Assembly (NCBI GenBank): GCA_937862735.1
Contig: CALMDH010000231.1
Span: forward strand, 1 to 32,830
Direction of reading: 5' to 3'
Source of the DNA: M0108 sp937862735
GTDB lineage: Bacteria > Pseudomonadota > Gammaproteobacteria > Chromatiales > Chromatiaceae
DNA length: 32,830 nucleotides
Below the pieces are notes generated by a model. It searched no databases. It worked only from the letters and a program-made list of their open reading frames with translations, and was not told where the DNA came from. The translations under genes were made by a program, and so were the position numbers. Positions 1-7,692 of the stretch are shown piece after piece (position 1 is the stretch's first letter; every line of letters starts with the position of its first letter).

Positions 1-222
1 GCCGGGCGGGGTGGTTTTGGCGAATTTAATGGGTTTTCGGTCAGGCACTACTGTACCCAACGGCTGCTGTTCAAGTGGCTGAACCGGCGCAGTCAGAAGC
101 GCTCGCTGAACTGGAAGCAGTTCTCCACGTACATCCGGCGATGGTTGCCCAAAGCACGCATTCTCCACGACCTCTACCCCGTCCCTTGGTGGAAGACTCA
201 GGCTGGGAGCCGGATGGTGTAA
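1..222 (+). pseudogene. Group II intron reverse transcriptase/maturase, C-terminal fragment
   Basis: Open from the window edge in frame 1 to a TAA at 220-222 (73 codons). The stretch LLFKWLNRRSQKRSLNW (about residues 22-38) is typical of the C-terminal region of group II intron-encoded proteins, which act as reverse transcriptase and as maturase for splicing of the host intron. The end, with VPWWKTQAGSRMV, also fits that family, where the last codons run into intron domain V. Only the tail is present; the catalytic palm with its YADD-type motif would lie left of the window or be lost. The first 50 bases coincide with a repeat found inverted at the other window end, so it is unclear whether the frame truly continues upstream as maturase. 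Confidence 0.75.
9..50. repeat. 42-bp inverted repeat, left copy
   Basis: Positions 9-50 match the reverse complement of 32783-32824 with a single mismatch (the T at about position 26, C in the partner). The left copy lies directly before the maturase fragment; the right copy lies directly after the stop codon of the last gene. It could be a mobile-element end, part of a group II intron maturase frame (both copies can be read as GGFGEFNGFSVRH), or an assembly break at a multicopy repeat. Confidence 0.8.
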
Positions 223-239
223 CACGCCAAGTCCGGTTC
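207..239 (+). ncRNA. Group II intron domain V hairpin
   Basis: A 33-nt hairpin begins GAGCCGGATG and ends AAGTCCGGTTC, with a GC-rich stem and a terminal loop. This is the size, position and end sequence expected for domain V, the catalytic core of a group II intron, directly behind the maturase reading frame. The maturase stop codon lies inside it. Domain VI and the 3' splice site should follow within about 100 nt, but I could not fix the exact intron end. Confidence 0.65.
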
Positions 240-334
240 TGCGAGGAGCCGGAGGCCGAACCGTCGCATGGCAGAGATATTGTGGCACCGCCGGGAAACC
301 AGGCGGCAAACGGAGAAAACAAACATCTGCCTAA

Positions 335-763
335 ACGGCGGCAAGGCCCCGGTTTACTCTCCGGGAAGTCCCGTTTCGCATCCTGAGCACGGCGACACTC
401 CGATGGCTTGGAGGCTTCTCAGGCGCCTTCCTGTGGATACCCGCGCTGGCGGTGGTGTTCCTGGTCCAGGGAAAACTGCTGGCCGGGGTCATCGGCATCG
501 CCCTCGGCGCCCTGGGCTATGGCAGCGTGGTCTGGTTCCGGCCCTGGCGTTTTCCGGACACGCCCTACTGGCGGCTGCTGATACCGCCTTATCTGGCGTT
601 GAGCGCCGCGGTGGCGTGGGGGTTCTGGGCTTACGGAGTGGCGGCCGCGGCGGAGATGTCCGGGTGGGAGAGCATGCAACTGCTCGTCCTCTTCCTGCCC
701 TTCGTCACCGTTGGCAAACGCTGTTGGCGCGATGGCGAGCAGGCCGGTGGTCAGGGGCGGTAA
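335..763 (+). pseudogene. Membrane protein frame lacking its 5' end
   Basis: An open frame runs from just after a stop at 332-334 to TAA at 761-763. The encoded product is strongly hydrophobic: about three membrane segments, around LWIPALAVVFLVQ, LLAGVIGIALGALGYGSVV, and the stretch before MSGWESMQLLVLFLPF. The only internal start is GTG at 452, which has no convincing ribosome site and would cut into the first membrane segment. Protein-like sequence continues upstream of it to about 350 without an ATG. I therefore infer that the true start was removed when the adjacent group II intron fragment came to lie here. Family and function are not recognised. It points toward the convergent GTPase operon. 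Confidence 0.5.
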
Positions 764-916
764 GCCCACCGGCAAAAACGGGGCGTTAACGGCCGCAGGC
801 TGAAACCGAGCAGCAGGCCCGGGAGTGACCGCCCGGCGGCATAGACCGGACCTGCGGGGTCACCGCCGGGGATGACGATCGGCGTCGGGTCCCCTCCCGG
901 GTACCGACCCGTGCCC

Positions 917-2452
917 TCACCGCAGTCGTCCCGGCAATCCCCGCAGGAAGCGTCCGGTGCTGGCCAACTGCCGCCGCAGCAGGGCCCAGGTCTCCGCCTG
1001 GTGCTGCGCCCCGCGCAGGCGCAAGAGCCGGGTCCGGTTGGCGGCGGATTGCTGGGCCAGGATCGCCGCCCAGAGACCGTCGGTCACGTTGTAACTGCGT
1101 CCCGCGGCCAAGCAGACGGGTATGGCGGCGTCGAGCGGCACCTCCAGATCGGCGGCCACGGCCTCCACTGCGGCGCGGATCGTCCGCGCTTTCTCGCGGG
1201 TGGGGTCGTTGAGGTCATAGGGCGGCTGCCATTCCTGGCGCGGGCGTAAGAGGTCGATGTGGCTGACCGCGACCAGCAGGGTCGGGGGATGGCGTTCGGG
1301 GTGGGCCGCCCAGCGCTGGCGCAGCCGGCTCAGGAGCGCCGCCTCCGGCTCCCGGTCCGGACGCTGGGCGGCGGTGACCCAGAGGATCAGGTCGGCGCGG
1401 TCCACCAACGGGTCCAGGATCTTGGGGGGCAGGGCAGGGGTGTCGAGGCCGGGGGTATCGAAAATCAGCGCCGGGGTCAGGCCCTCCCGTGCGAGCCGAT
1501 ACGGGGTCACCGGGGACGCCTGGTCCGGCAGGCAGTCCGTCGCCACTTGCGCCTCGCCAAAGAGGGCGTTGATCAGGCTTGATTTCCCGGCATTCGCCCG
1601 GCCCAGGACCAGGAGGCGCAGGGGTTCTTCCGCCCGGAGGGCCGCCGCCCGGGCTTCCCGCTCCGCCTCGGGCTGTGAGGGTGGGGTGAAGTCGGCAGCG
1701 GTCGGCTCGTCCAGCACCAGCCGACCGCTGTAAAGTTCGATGGCGTAGCGCCCGATCTTGCGGACATACTCCTGCAGCAACCAGCGCCGCAGGTCGGTCC
1801 AGGCCACCGCGAAGGCACGGTTACCCAGGGCGGACTTGGCCTCGGCCAGGAGGGCGCTGGCGGGGTTCACGACCAGTCGGCCGGCGCGATAGAGGGGGTA
1901 GAGGCGTTCCGCCGTCCGCTTCCAGCGGTTGAGGCGCACCAGGTCACCGAGGGTCAGGCGGTGACTGAGGGGGATGTTGTCGGCCAGATCGATGCGCAAT
2001 TCGTGACAGGCCCGTTCGATGATCAGCAGGCCATGGGGCAGGGTCAGTTCCAGCAGCGGCTGGTCCCGCTGGGGATGGTAGGTCTGCGCCACCCGTTCCA
2101 GGGCCTGGTTGCCCAGGCGCCAGAGGCTTTCATCCAGGGGCCAGTCCTCCGGTCTGAGAGTCGCGGCCAGGGCCTCGATGGCCTGCCAGGCGGCCTGGTC
2201 GCGCGGCGGCCAGTCGGGGTCGGGGGCGGTTTCATGCGCCGCCAGCAGGTGCCGGTCGCGCCGCCGCAGCCAGGTCTGGAGCCCCAGACCCAGGGCGGCG
2301 CAGCCGAGCAGGGCACTCAGCCACCCCAGGAGGTGGCCGCTGTGCCACAGCCACCAGAGACCCAATACCGGCAAGGCCGCCACCGGCGCCAGCCACAGCA
2401 GCGGGGCGGCCAGCCGTAAGCCGTCGTGACGACTGAGCCGGATGTCAGTCAT
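917..2452 (-). CDS. Membrane-anchored P-loop GTPase
   Basis: A 511-residue protein. Residues about 15-62 form two hydrophobic segments (a membrane hairpin) ending in an Arg-rich cytoplasmic edge. A helical region follows, then a G domain with G1 GRANAGKSS (about 284-292), G3 DTPGLD (about 328) and a G4-like SHID (about 388, in place of NKxD). It belongs to the TRAFAC-type GTPases related to Era/YcjX-like proteins and should hydrolyse GTP at the membrane. It is the last gene of a three-gene minus-strand operon: its ATG overlaps the end of the preceding GTPase gene by 8 nt (2445-2452). The cellular role is unknown. The pairing of two GTPases with a NERD-helicase suggests a conflict or stress function (inference). 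Confidence 0.85.
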   Translation of the reverse strand: MTDIRLSRHDGLRLAAPLLWLAPVAALPVLGLWWLWHSGHLLGWLSALLGCAALGLGLQTWLRRRDRHLLAAHETAPDPDWPPRDQAAWQAIEALAATLRPEDWPLDESLWRLGNQALERVAQTYHPQRDQPLLELTLPHGLLIIERACHELRIDLADNIPLSHRLTLGDLVRLNRWKRTAERLYPLYRAGRLVVNPASALLAEAKSALGNRAFAVAWTDLRRWLLQEYVRKIGRYAIELYSGRLVLDEPTAADFTPPSQPEAEREARAAALRAEEPLRLLVLGRANAGKSSLINALFGEAQVATDCLPDQASPVTPYRLAREGLTPALIFDTPGLDTPALPPKILDPLVDRADLILWVTAAQRPDREPEAALLSRLRQRWAAHPERHPPTLLVAVSHIDLLRPRQEWQPPYDLNDPTREKARTIRAAVEAVAADLEVPLDAAIPVCLAAGRSYNVTDGLWAAILAQQSAANRTRLLRLRGAQHQAETWALLRRQLASTGRFLRGLPGRLR

Positions 2453-3683
2453 GGGGCGACTCCTGGGGTTGGTTGCGCCTGATCAGCGCGGTGCCTTGGG
2501 TCAGGGCCTGGGTATAGAGGTTGCGCAGGGTGGTGCGATCAAGCCGTTCACCGCAGCGGACACTGCGAAAGTAATAGCAGGCTGCCTTACCCAGGGCGAA
2601 GGTGACCGCGCCGCTGGCCGTGGCGCCGTACACAGCCCCCAGGGTCTGACCAAGGTAGGGTACGAGTTTGATCAGCTCCCGGCCAAGCAGGCGGGCCAGA
2701 TAAGCGATGCCGATGCCCGTGCCGAGAAAGCCGAGAAATTCCGCGATCTGGCGCCCGTTCCAGGGCACCTGGTAGATCGCGGCCAGGCTGTGCAGAAGCT
2801 TGGCCTGGATGGCCGGGACGCCGGCCAGCCCCACCGCCGGCAAGGCGCCGACCGCGGCCGCGGCCAGGGCGTGGCCGACGATGTGCGGGTGGGCGGTGCG
2901 GGCGAGGAGGTCGTGGACGTCAGCATCGGCCCCCAGGCGCGCCCGCAGATCGTCGGCGGTGACCGCGCCGATGGCCGCCCACAGGGCCGCCAGGCCGTAG
3001 TCGGTCGGTTCCAGGCCATCCTCCGGCAGGGTCAGGTCGATCGGCACCCAGCGCGACGGACCGGACCCGGGCAATGTGCCCAGGGTCGCCCGTTGCGCGA
3101 CCAGGGCGCGGCTCAGGTCGGCGGGGAGGCGGCTGGGCCAGTCTTCCTGGTCAAACGGGTAGGGCAGGACATGCCCCTGTCCCGGGGGATAGCCCTCGTT
3201 GAGCCCGGTCTGGGCGATGACCACCGGCCAGGTCGGGTGGCGCCCGCGGACCTGCCGCAGGACGCGGGTGACCGCTTCCTGTTCGAGGTCCATGGCCTTC
3301 ATCACCCCCAGCACCAGGTGGGCCTGGGATTCGCAGTACTGGATATCCTCGTCCGGGTCATAGGCGCGCTCGCCCAGACCACGGGTGTCGAGAAAGCGCA
3401 CCACCGGCGCCTCCGCCGGGTAATCGTAAAACCGCGCCGTGCGGGTGCAGGGGCGAAAGCCAGTGCCGATCTCCGCCAGGGGGCTGCCGGTCAGGGCCTG
3501 GACGATGGCGGTCTTGCCCGCCTGGGTCTTGCCCAGAAGCCAGATCACCGGCAGGGGCTGGCGTTGTCGGGCGGCCTCCAGGGCGGCCTCCAGCTCCTGG
3601 TCATCGACGCTCGGATTCAGTAAGAGGGTGCGCAGGGCGGTGAAGTCCGGTAGCCAATGCTTGAAAGAGGGAAGGGGGTTCAT
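2445..3683 (-). CDS. GTPase with C-terminal DUF697-like domain
   Basis: A 412-residue protein when started at the ATG at 3681-3683, which forms an ATGA overlap with the stop of the upstream helicase gene. A longer open frame exists but would overlap that gene by over 90 nt. G1 is GKTQAGKT (residues 51-58) and G3 is DTRGLG. The G4 position looks degenerate (QTGLNEG), so base specificity may be relaxed. The C-terminal third (from about HIVGHALAAAAVGALPAVG) is hydrophobic and ends with TFALGKAACYYF, typical of the DUF697 domain found behind YcjF-like GTPase domains. It is translationally coupled on both sides, so it probably acts with both neighbours, plausibly as a heteromeric partner of the next GTPase at the membrane. 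Confidence 0.85.
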   Translation of the reverse strand: MNPLPSFKHWLPDFTALRTLLLNPSVDDQELEAALEAARQRQPLPVIWLLGKTQAGKTAIVQALTGSPLAEIGTGFRPCTRTARFYDYPAEAPVVRFLDTRGLGERAYDPDEDIQYCESQAHLVLGVMKAMDLEQEAVTRVLRQVRGRHPTWPVVIAQTGLNEGYPPGQGHVLPYPFDQEDWPSRLPADLSRALVAQRATLGTLPGSGPSRWVPIDLTLPEDGLEPTDYGLAALWAAIGAVTADDLRARLGADADVHDLLARTAHPHIVGHALAAAAVGALPAVGLAGVPAIQAKLLHSLAAIYQVPWNGRQIAEFLGFLGTGIGIAYLARLLGRELIKLVPYLGQTLGAVYGATASGAVTFALGKAACYYFRSVRCGERLDRTTLRNLYTQALTQGTALIRRNQPQESPHD

Positions 3684-5338
3684 GTCCAAGTGCCCTCGGT
3701 TAGTTCCGCCCGCACGGGTGGATAGTGGGTTGACACCAGGTCCAGCCGCACCGTCGCCCGGCTCATCCCGCAAAACAGCAGCCGTTGCAGCCGCTGGGTG
3801 CTTTCCTGCCCCTCGATATCGGTGAGGATGACGGCCGGGGCCTCCTGGCCCTTGAAGCGGTAAAGGCTGTCAAGGGTGATCTCCCCCTCGCTCCAGATTT
3901 GCGAACCATCGGGCCGATAGGCGCCGGTCCAGCGGCGGATGGTGTGTTTGCCGATCCGTTCACACCGCCAGAGCGGGGACTTGTCGATCCCTTGCAGCGA
4001 GAGGAGGACGATCTCCTCCGGGTTGAAGCCGAGGGAATGTAACTGGTTGATCACGGCCGCGAGGGAGGTGGCTTGATCTTCCGGCTTTTGGTAAGTGTGA
4101 ACACCGACCCCTAGGCCGGGCAAGGGATTGGCGGGCTCGAAGTCGAAGGGCAGGTGCTGGCGCATGAAGCGGGCAATACCGTAGGGCGAGCGGTAGTTTT
4201 GGCGCAGGTGCAGGCGCGTGAACCCCGGCAGGGTCAGGGGTGGCTTGTTGAGGAGGTTCTGATCCGGGTCATCCAGCCAGAGGATACGGCCGTCCGCGCT
4301 GAGGAAGAGGTGGAGGATCTCCAGCCAGTCCGCCGCGAAGTCCTGCCCCTCGTCAACGATCAGGGTGTCGAAGCGCCAATCAGGGGGGATGGGGGCGGCG
4401 AGCACCCGGTCCTGGATGGCGCTCCAGAAACCGGGCTGATTCATCCGGTCATAGTCCAGGGTTTCGCCGCGACCGCGCAGGAACTGGTCGCAGAAGCCGT
4501 AGAAGGTCTGGGCGCGGACCTCGGGGATTAGCGTTTGCAGGCGATCGGCCAGGGGGCGGTTGAAGCAGACCATGAGCACCCGCCGGCCCTGGGCGGCCTG
4601 ATCGCGGGCGAAGACGCTGGCCAGCAGGCTCTTGCCGCAGCCGGCGGTGCCGGAGACGCGCACCCGAAAGGGGGACATCTCCAGGGTGCGGATCAACTCG
4701 GCCAGGGCGCCGCCGTGGCGGACGTAGTGCTGTTCCTGGGCCTGGCGGTAGCGGTGGATCTGGGGGACGACCTCGAAGGTCTGGCGGAAGAACGCCTCGA
4801 TCAGGGCGCGCCGGGCGGGATCGGGCTCACCGGGGCCGAGGACGCGCGCGATCCGCCGGGCCAGGCCATCGCTGGCGGCGGCATCGACGATGCGGTTCTG
4901 GTCCAGGCCGGCGGCATTGAGGTTCCTGACGCGGTAATCCGGGCAGTAGAGCAGGTAATCCAGGGTCAATGACCGCGCCTGGGGGTGTTGCCACTGGTAC
5001 TTGTCGCGAACCTGGTTCAGGGAGCGGTGAATCTGGGTGCCGACGGACTTGTGGCGCTCACCGTAAACCTTGACCAGGCCGTCCGGGGTCTCCGCCAGGG
5101 CGCCGTTCTTCTGCTCGATGCAGAGCACGTTGCCGGCGCGGTTGACCAGGATGAAGTCGATCTCGCCGAAGCGGGTGGCCTGGCCCTGGCTGAAGCTCCA
5201 GTGGACGCTGTGAAACACGGCATAGTCGGGTCCGAGCTGGTCCTTGAGCAGGGCCAGGGTCTCCAGTTCCCGCGAGTGGGCGCCGGCCAGGGCCAGGCGG
5301 CTGATGTCGGAGGGGATGATGCGGGCCATGTTCCTCAT
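3680..5338 (-). CDS. NERD-domain superfamily 1 helicase (UvrD-like)
   Basis: A 552-residue fusion. Residues about 20-140 form a NERD (nuclease-related) domain with the PD-(D/E)XK-like signature EIDFIL (59-64) and CIEQKNG (73-79), where E and K are candidate metal-site residues. Residues from about 225 form an SF1 helicase: Walker A GTAGCGKS (231-238), DEAD-like box VDEGQDF (about 323), LRQNYRSP (motif IV region) and the late motif DSLYRFKGQEAPAVIL. The protein likely binds, unwinds and possibly cleaves DNA or RNA. It is the first gene of an operon with two GTPases, with an ATGA overlap at 3680-3683. The start is ambiguous: ATG at 5338 or ATG at 5329; neither has a well-spaced ribosome site. 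NERD-helicases occur often in defence islands. Confidence 0.88.
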   Translation of the reverse strand: MRNMARIIPSDISRLALAGAHSRELETLALLKDQLGPDYAVFHSVHWSFSQGQATRFGEIDFILVNRAGNVLCIEQKNGALAETPDGLVKVYGERHKSVGTQIHRSLNQVRDKYQWQHPQARSLTLDYLLYCPDYRVRNLNAAGLDQNRIVDAAASDGLARRIARVLGPGEPDPARRALIEAFFRQTFEVVPQIHRYRQAQEQHYVRHGGALAELIRTLEMSPFRVRVSGTAGCGKSLLASVFARDQAAQGRRVLMVCFNRPLADRLQTLIPEVRAQTFYGFCDQFLRGRGETLDYDRMNQPGFWSAIQDRVLAAPIPPDWRFDTLIVDEGQDFAADWLEILHLFLSADGRILWLDDPDQNLLNKPPLTLPGFTRLHLRQNYRSPYGIARFMRQHLPFDFEPANPLPGLGVGVHTYQKPEDQATSLAAVINQLHSLGFNPEEIVLLSLQGIDKSPLWRCERIGKHTIRRWTGAYRPDGSQIWSEGEITLDSLYRFKGQEAPAVILTDIEGQESTQRLQRLLFCGMSRATVRLDLVSTHYPPVRAELTEGTWT

Positions 5339-5431
5339 GCCTGGGTCGTTGTCACCAACGCCGCGCGCCGATCTTCTTATTGATTCCAGGTCCAGCCGTA
5401 AGCCGGGTTACCGAAGGATACCATCTCTCAC

Positions 5432-5986
5432 TTATAAGACCGCGGGCCCGCAGGGGGTTACCAGGACCGTGACCTGAGCGGGGGTCCCTCCATGCGCCCA
5501 GATAAGGACGGTCTCCTCGACGCCGCCCTTGGCGGTGGGGGGATGGATCGCCAGGCACCCCAGGTGGGGCGCCTGGACCGCCAGCCTGACCCCGCAGATC
5601 ACGTCCCGCTCCTCGGGGCCATACGCCGCCACCAGGACGGCGCTGCCCGGGGGCACCTGGTGGTATTCGAAGCCATCGCCATCGCCGGTAACCTGGAGGC
5701 GCATGCGGTCCCGGAGGTGGTAGCCGTAAGGTTCCGCCCGGACCGCGTGCAGATCGTCGCCGCTTTCGTTGACGAGCAGCAGCAGGCCTTCCCGGCGCGC
5801 CAGCCATAACAGGGGCCGTAGGGGGTCGTCAGCGGGAGAGGTTGCGGTTGGGGCGGCAGTTGCGGGGAGCTGGCTTTGCGGCTTTTCGGCTCGCCCTGGC
5901 TGAATGTCCGGCGCAGCTTGCCAAGCGGGGAAGTCCAGGATGAGTCGCGGACGCTCACGGGCAACAAGCATAGGGTGGTCGGGCAT
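5432..5986 (-). CDS. Hypothetical protein, 184 aa
   Basis: The reading frame is supported by a ribosome site GGAGG about 10 nt upstream of the ATG at 5984-5986. The first 55 residues are Pro/Ala-rich and look disordered. Residues about 57-184 are strand-rich (LLLLVNESGDDLHAVRAEPY, VPPGSAVLVAAYG, TVLIWAHGGT), suggesting a small beta-sandwich domain; no catalytic motif is seen. No membrane segment or signal peptide is visible. It lies 93 bp downstream of the start of the NERD-helicase operon on the same strand, so it could sit in the leader of the same transcript. Family not recognised. Confidence 0.6.
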   Translation of the reverse strand: MPDHPMLVARERPRLILDFPAWQAAPDIQPGRAEKPQSQLPATAAPTATSPADDPLRPLLWLARREGLLLLVNESGDDLHAVRAEPYGYHLRDRMRLQVTGDGDGFEYHQVPPGSAVLVAAYGPEERDVICGVRLAVQAPHLGCLAIHPPTAKGGVEETVLIWAHGGTPAQVTVLVTPCGPAVL

Positions 5987-6016
5987 GATCGGGACCTCCG
6001 TGCGGCGAGGGCGTCA

Positions 6017-6181
6017 TTGAAAAACACGGACGCGTCAGTCCGTGACGCATTAGCTGCCTCAGCGCACTGGCAGGAGGTGGCCCGGGAGGCTGACGCGGGG
6101 CTGTCGGCCTGGAATCGCTTCCTGACCTGCGTGCTGCTGGGCGGCGTGGCCGGCGCGGGGGTCTACCTGGTGCCCCTCTGA
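6017..6181 (+). CDS. Possible small membrane-anchored protein (TTG start)
   Basis: A short frame of 54 codons ends at TGA 6179-6181. It starts at TTG 6017, with GAGGG 6-7 nt upstream. The last 26 residues (from about WNRFLTCVLLGGVAGAG) form one clear hydrophobic segment with a few residues after it, like a tail-anchored protein. The frame is open further upstream (GTG 5975, ATG 5876), but that part overlaps the start of the opposing gene. A perfect hairpin lies in the first codons. It could equally be the tail of a lost gene. Function unknown. Confidence 0.3.
   Translation: MKNTDASVRDALAASAHWQEVAREADAGLSAWNRFLTCVLLGGVAGAGVYLVPL
6025..6044. other. Perfect 7-bp stem-loop
   Basis: CACGGAC (6025-6031) and GTCCGTG (6038-6044) are perfect inverted repeats with a 6-nt loop. 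The loop GCGTCA also occurs at 6011-6016, and TGACGC lies at 6043-6048, so two alternative pairings are possible. It lies between the divergent starts near 5986 and 6017. It may be an operator or RNA hairpin; no T-run follows, so a terminator is unlikely. Confidence 0.35.
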
Positions 6182-6255
6182 GCGAGGTGCTAATGCTCAA
6201 GTCCGGTTTTATGCCGTACCTGTCGCTACCCTACTGACTTTCGCTTTGGCGGACG

Positions 6256-6545
6256 GATGTGCTCATGGTGTACCGCGCGGATGACTCGGCGCCCCGGTCA
6301 TCAAGGTGGCCGGGGCGCCTGATCAGCGTCCTCGACGCCTGCCTGGTGAACGGCGACGGCGCTCAGAACGCGGTAGCTGGGCCAAGGTCCTCAGAGACAC
6401 GAACAAGGCGGTATATCGCCTCTCGGCGGGGAATCGCTGCAACCTGCGGGTGGATGACCGTGCCGACCTAAACGCCACGGTGGCCGGCTAACGGCTGATG
6501 ACCGATCTCGACCCCGGGGTGGGGGCCTTCCGCTTAGCCATGTCC
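6256..6545 (+). pseudogene. Frameshifted phage-type virion protein fragment
   Basis: Pieces in different frames read like the N-terminal part of a conserved phage structural protein. VYRADDS and LISVLDACLVNG lie in one frame; WAKVLRDTNKAVYRLSAGN and LRVDD lie in another; MTDLDPGVGAFRLAMST begins in a third at 6498. The order, with roughly the expected spacing, matches a family I recall from tailed-phage genomes (AGALIAVLDACLVNG, then TNKAVYR, LRVDD, MTDxDTGxGxFP). At least two frameshifts and a stop at 6490-6492 make it a pseudogene. It stops where the intron fragment on the opposite strand begins. It marks a decayed prophage or phage-derived insertion. Confidence 0.5.
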
Positions 6546-6905
6546 ACACGCTGCACCGACGCTCCTGTGAGGGTTCTGACTCCTGGCGGCGGTCACCGCC
6601 ACCGCCAGGTCTCCCCGCTTATCGCGCTTGACCTTCCGATCGTTCCGTCCCCAATCACGCCCTGTCGTCCATCCGTCGTTTTAACCGCCAGCGCAACGCG
6701 GACAATGAGTTTCAGGCTTCGCCTTAGGGTTGCAGGCTCGCCACCACAGGACGCCGAAACGGGTTCGTTAACCTACGGACCAATCGTTCGCCTCCAGTTG
6801 CTTCCCACCTCGCCTCGCGGCGACGCAGTTACCTTCGGCTACCGAGTCTTGGCTTACTCGGACACGGACTTCCACCGTGCTGATCAAGCGCCTTCACGGG
6901 CGCAC
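6545..6905 (-). mobile_element. Group II intron 5' fragment (domains I to IV start)
   Basis: Read on the minus strand, it begins GTGCGCCCG at 6905, fitting the GUGYG 5' end of group II introns. It continues with segments typical of domain I: GTGGAAGTCCGTG, GTAGCCGAAGGTAACTGCG, GGTGGGAAGCAACTGGAGGC. Further on come GGGGAGACCTGGC and GCCAGGAGTCAGA, which in such introns precede the maturase gene. No maturase follows: past about 6545 the sequence is phage-derived and in the opposite sense. This is a truncated intron, not part of the 1-239 fragment, which lies on the other strand. The upstream flank at 6908-6925 is a GGCCT/AGGCC hairpin. Confidence 0.6.
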
Positions 6906-7300
6906 AACCCTGGCCTTCAGGCCGGGGAGGGATAGCGCGGCTTGCGGAGCAAGCCCCTCCTCTCGCATTTCCTTGCGGTAGTTGTTATCTGTTTGATTGA
7001 ACTGATAACCACATCCGCGTTGCACGAGGATGCAGTGTTGGTGGTTGATCCCTTGTCTTGCTCCGACGTTAAAGATCCCGGTGGCGCGTACCGCTACCCT
7101 TCCGTAATGCACCCCCACGTACTTGCCTTTAGGCACTGCCTCACGTACCAAGTCGCCCGTCTGGAATCCTTTGACGAACTTGGTTCGCGTGCAGTAGCCG
7201 CGCGGGAATCCAAACCGGTCTAGCCTGGTACGCTGATGCGAACCGCGCCCCATCGCCTTGGCGGTCAAAACGGGTCTTTTCCAGCCGATTTGAGGTGGAC
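6894..7300 (-). pseudogene. iscB: IscB C-terminal fragment
   Basis: About 125 residues resemble the C-terminus of IscB, the RNA-guided nuclease of IS200/IS605-type elements and ancestor of Cas9. Diagnostic stretches are RTRLDRFGFPRGY, VKGFQTGDLVR, VPKGKYVG, GRVAVRATGIFN and the late CILVQR with GCGYQF. These form the region after the last RuvC segment that contacts the target-adjacent motif. The Arg-rich bridge helix, RuvC segments and HNH domain are all missing: the frame meets a different gene at about 7300. The last codons (VRP plus stop) come from an inserted group II intron whose 5' end is at 6905. No omega-RNA can be placed, because it should lie on the deleted 5' side. Confidence 0.7.
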
Positions 7301-7645
7301 CTACACCACCGCCAGATCGACCAGGCGGCCGGGGGTATCCGGACCGGATTGAGGGGACCAGCCGTGGTCGAGGGCGTAGTCCCGCCAGGCGAGCAGGTGG
7401 CTGGCGGTGGCGACCGGGTCGGCGGCCAGGGAGGCGTGATAGAAGCGTGCCGGGCCGTCCGCCGCCCGCAGGGCCTGGAGATAGCCGACCACCCGTTCGG
7501 CGTGGGACTGGCGGGGTGGGGTCAGGCCCGCCCGGAATTCCAGCCGCTGCAACAGGCCCTCCTGACCGACCGCCTCGCTCCCCAGCCGGGGCGGGGTCGG
7601 GTGGGGGGCACGGTGATCAAAACCTTGTCCGACAATCAATTCCAT
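7301..7645 (-). pseudogene. N-terminal fragment of a putative PD-(D/E)XK nuclease-family protein
   Basis: It starts at ATG 7643-7645 with AGGAGA well placed upstream. The 114 residues (MELIVGQGFDHR..., GQEGLLQRLEFRAGL, RVVGYLQALRA, FYHASLAADPVATASHLLAWRDYA) resemble, from memory, the N-terminus of large PD-(D/E)XK nuclease/helicase-like proteins of roughly 900 residues. The frame ends abruptly at TAG 7301-7303, where IscB-derived sequence begins on the same strand, so about 85% of the gene appears deleted. The family call rests on recollection of the N-terminus only; no catalytic motif is present. It lies 91 bp downstream of the ARPP-1 gene and could have been cotranscribed with it. Confidence 0.5.
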
Positions 7646-7692
7646 CGCGCGAGTCTCCTGACTGGTTGTTCTTGCTGGCACTGGGCCCGCCG

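Noticed and set aside
2442..3623. Long plus-strand open frame opposite the DUF697-like GTPase
   Set aside because: Gln/Gly/Arg-rich antisense translation without motifs; the minus strand carries GTPase motifs and operon overlaps.
6545..6905. Omega-RNA of the iscB fragment
   Set aside because: Omega-RNAs lie 5' of iscB, whereas this lies 3' of it; the start GTGCG and internal blocks fit a group II intron better.
1..6905. The two group II intron fragments as one split intron
   Set aside because: The 3' part is on the plus strand at the left edge and the 5' part is on the minus strand at 6905, so they cannot form one intron without an inversion, for which I see no direct evidence.
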